A DNA stretch of 7,373 nt from an uncultured Oscillospiraceae bacterium (GTDB lineage: Bacteria > Bacillota > Clostridia > Oscillospirales > Acutalibacteraceae). The stretch covers positions 1 through 7,373 of the forward strand of contig URYP01000108.1 of assembly GCA_900552115.1 (NCBI GenBank). The letters run 5' to 3'. Under the pieces are notes generated by a model. It was given only the letters and a program-made list of their open reading frames with translations. It made no database searches and was not told the DNA's origin. The position numbers were made by a program, and so were the translations under genes. This document shows positions 6,395 through 7,373 of this stretch, piece after piece; the first letter of the stretch is position 1; every line of letters begins with the position of its first letter.

Positions 6395-6423
6395 TTGCCA
6401 AACCGGCCGGGGCCGGGTACAAT
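6395..6423 (+). promoter_or_regulatory. Promoter of the XRE-kinase frame
   Basis: TTGCCA (6395-6400), a 17-bp spacer and TACAAT (6418-6423) are each one mismatch from consensus. Initiation is expected near 6430, giving a leader of about 46 nt before the ATG at 6476. The ribosome site AAGGAG (6462-6467) lies 8 nt before the start. Confidence 0.75.
6403..6416. promoter_or_regulatory. Inverted repeat inside the promoter spacer, candidate operator
   Basis: CCGGCC (6403-6408), GG, GGCCGG (6411-6416) is a perfect 6-bp inverted repeat wholly within the -35/-10 spacer. That position fits a self-binding site for the XRE protein encoded downstream. Local GC richness makes chance possible. Confidence 0.35.
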
Positions 6424-6475
6424 ATCTGTAAACGGCAACTAAAACGATTCACAGTCCTACGAAGGAGATTAAACC

Positions 6476-7373
6476 ATGGACACGAACAAAACCGGCCTCC
6501 TGCTCCGCACGCTGCGGCAGGAACAGGGCCTCACGCAAAAACAATTGGCGGATAAGCTGCATATCAGCGACAAAACCATATCCAAATGGGAGCGGGGTAT
6601 CGGCTGCCCGGATATTGCCATGCTGCCGGAGCTATCCCGCCTGCTCGACGTCAATATCGACGATATCCTGCGGGGCGAACAGGACGCCCATGCTCCTGTC
6701 GGCGGCAACATGCGCCGCTGCCGCTATTTTGTCTGCCCCCAGTGCGGCAGCCTGACCCTCTGCTCCGGAACCGCCGCCGTATCCTGCTGCGGCCGTAAGC
6801 GGGAGCCTCTCGACCCTCACCCGGCCGAGCCGGGCGAGGCGCTGCGGGTCGAGGAAATGGAAGACGAGTGGTATATCACCGGGGTCCCCCGTACATACGA
6901 CAGCCTCATTTACGTGCTTGTGACGCAGAATGCGGCGGGCGACAATATGGTCATCCTGCTCAACGCCTTCGTCACGCCGGTGGCCGCGACCATACAGACG
7001 CTCACATCGGTGCTATCCATCATCACTGTCGTGCTCATCTTTGTTGCGGCGGTGCTCGCGTTCGTCCTTTCGCGCGTCATTGCTAAGCCTATTGTAAAGC
7101 TCAATGACAGCGCAAAGGTACTTGCAACCGGCAACTACAACGCAGACTTTACCGGTGGCGGCTACCGGGAAATCGCCGAGCTGTCCGACACGCTGCGCTA
7201 TGCGGCGCAGGAGCTGTCCAAGGTCGACGAGTACCGGCGCGATCTGATCGCGAACGTGTCGCACGACCTGCGCACGCCCCTCACTCTCATTGCGGGCTAT
7301 GCAGAGGTCATGCAGGATATCCCGGCTGAGAACACGCCGGAAAACCTTCAAATTATCGTCAACGAATCCAAGC
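6476..7373 (+). CDS. In-frame fusion: XRE HTH and desulforedoxin-like centre joined to a sensor histidine kinase (partial, right-truncated)
   Basis: An unbroken frame of 299 codons starts at ATG 6476 and leaves the window. Residues about 5-68 are a Cro/C1 HTH (LTQKQLADKLHISDKTISKW). Residues 82-105 carry Cys87-x2-Cys90 and the pair Cys104-Cys105, the ligand pattern of a desulforedoxin iron centre. In clostridial relatives as I recall them, a superoxide-reductase-like segment with HPM..HY follows. Here it stops at about residue 135 (EDEWYIT). Residues about 136-178 instead read as the end of a kinase extracytoplasmic domain, then one TM helix (about 179-198), HAMP (about 199-252, KPIVKL) and the His box ANVSHDLRTPL with phospho-acceptor His263. 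The kinase's first TM helix is absent, so HTH and kinase would face opposite sides of the membrane. Ala codons also shift, from mostly GCC to mostly GCG with GCA. A deletion fusion or an assembly chimera is more likely than a working protein. Confidence 0.8.
   Translation, partial: MDTNKTGLLLRTLRQEQGLTQKQLADKLHISDKTISKWERGIGCPDIAMLPELSRLLDVNIDDILRGEQDAHAPVGGNMRRCRYFVCPQCGSLTLCSGTAAVSCCGRKREPLDPHPAEPGEALRVEEMEDEWYITGVPRTYDSLIYVLVTQNAAGDNMVILLNAFVTPVAATIQTLTSVLSIITVVLIFVAAVLAFVLSRVIAKPIVKLNDSAKVLATGNYNADFTGGGYREIAELSDTLRYAAQELSKVDEYRRDLIANVSHDLRTPLTLIAGYAEVMQDIPAENTPENLQIIVNESK

Noticed and set aside
6586..6798. Second plus-strand frame inside the XRE part, a possible sign of a frameshift
   Set aside because: I followed the frame from 6476 codon by codon to the window end and found no stop. 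HTH, CxxC...CC, HAMP and His box are all in one frame, so no frameshift is needed.
7013..7351. Minus-strand frame of 112 codons at the right end
   Set aside because: It is antisense to the TM, HAMP and His-box coding part of the kinase, whose motifs are unmistakable on the plus strand.
1..7373. CRISPR arrays, tRNA or rRNA genes, insertion-sequence ends
   Set aside because: No spaced direct repeats, tRNA-like cloverleaf, rRNA segments or transposase motifs were seen on either strand. The only multi-copy short repeat is the operator set at 5535-5607.

Overview
The window is bacterial and looks like a monoderm Firmicute of clostridial type. The evidence is strong AAAGGAGG-type ribosome sites, two TTG starts, SigA-type promoters, and gene families common in gut Clostridia: a small Cro/C1 regulator, a BmrR-like MerR protein, an MmpL-like exporter beside a coiled-coil exported protein, and an XRE protein with a desulforedoxin-like cysteine centre. 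Most of the window is GC-rich. The first ~245 bases are very AT-rich. An order such as Oscillospirales would fit, but that is inference.

Left end (1-440): an AT-rich divergent control region has a consensus promoter firing leftward out of the window and an extended -10 promoter firing rightward into a 70-aa Cro/C1 regulator. The composition of that small gene jumps halfway through. A GC-rich hairpin follows it.

Middle left (443-1349): a 266-aa MerR/GyrI-like drug-sensor regulator is read from a promoter with the 19-bp spacer typical of MerR control. It ends at a strong hairpin terminator that also lies at the end of the convergent operon.

Centre (1409-6361): this is the core module. A TetR-family repressor gene (+) is divergent from a two-gene operon (-). 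The operon encodes a 713-aa, 12-TM MmpL/RND-type exporter, then, with an ATGA overlap, a 654-aa secreted coiled-coil protein with an amphipathic C-terminal helix. Three copies of a TGACY-N3-AGTCA palindrome sit on the operon promoter: one at the start of the transcript, one over the -35 and one just upstream. The simplest reading is a TetR-controlled export system in which the coiled-coil protein is the extracytoplasmic partner of the pump. The substrate cannot be read from the sequence.

Right end (6395-7373): a good promoter drives an open frame that runs off the window. It starts as an XRE regulator with a desulforedoxin-like CxxC...CC centre and, without a stop or frameshift, becomes the C-terminal part of a sensor histidine kinase (one TM helix, HAMP, His box). 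With one TM helix the DNA-binding head and the kinase would lie on opposite sides of the membrane. This is therefore either a deletion or recombination fusion, an assembly chimera, or a new architecture. It is the most unusual item in the window and the first to verify.
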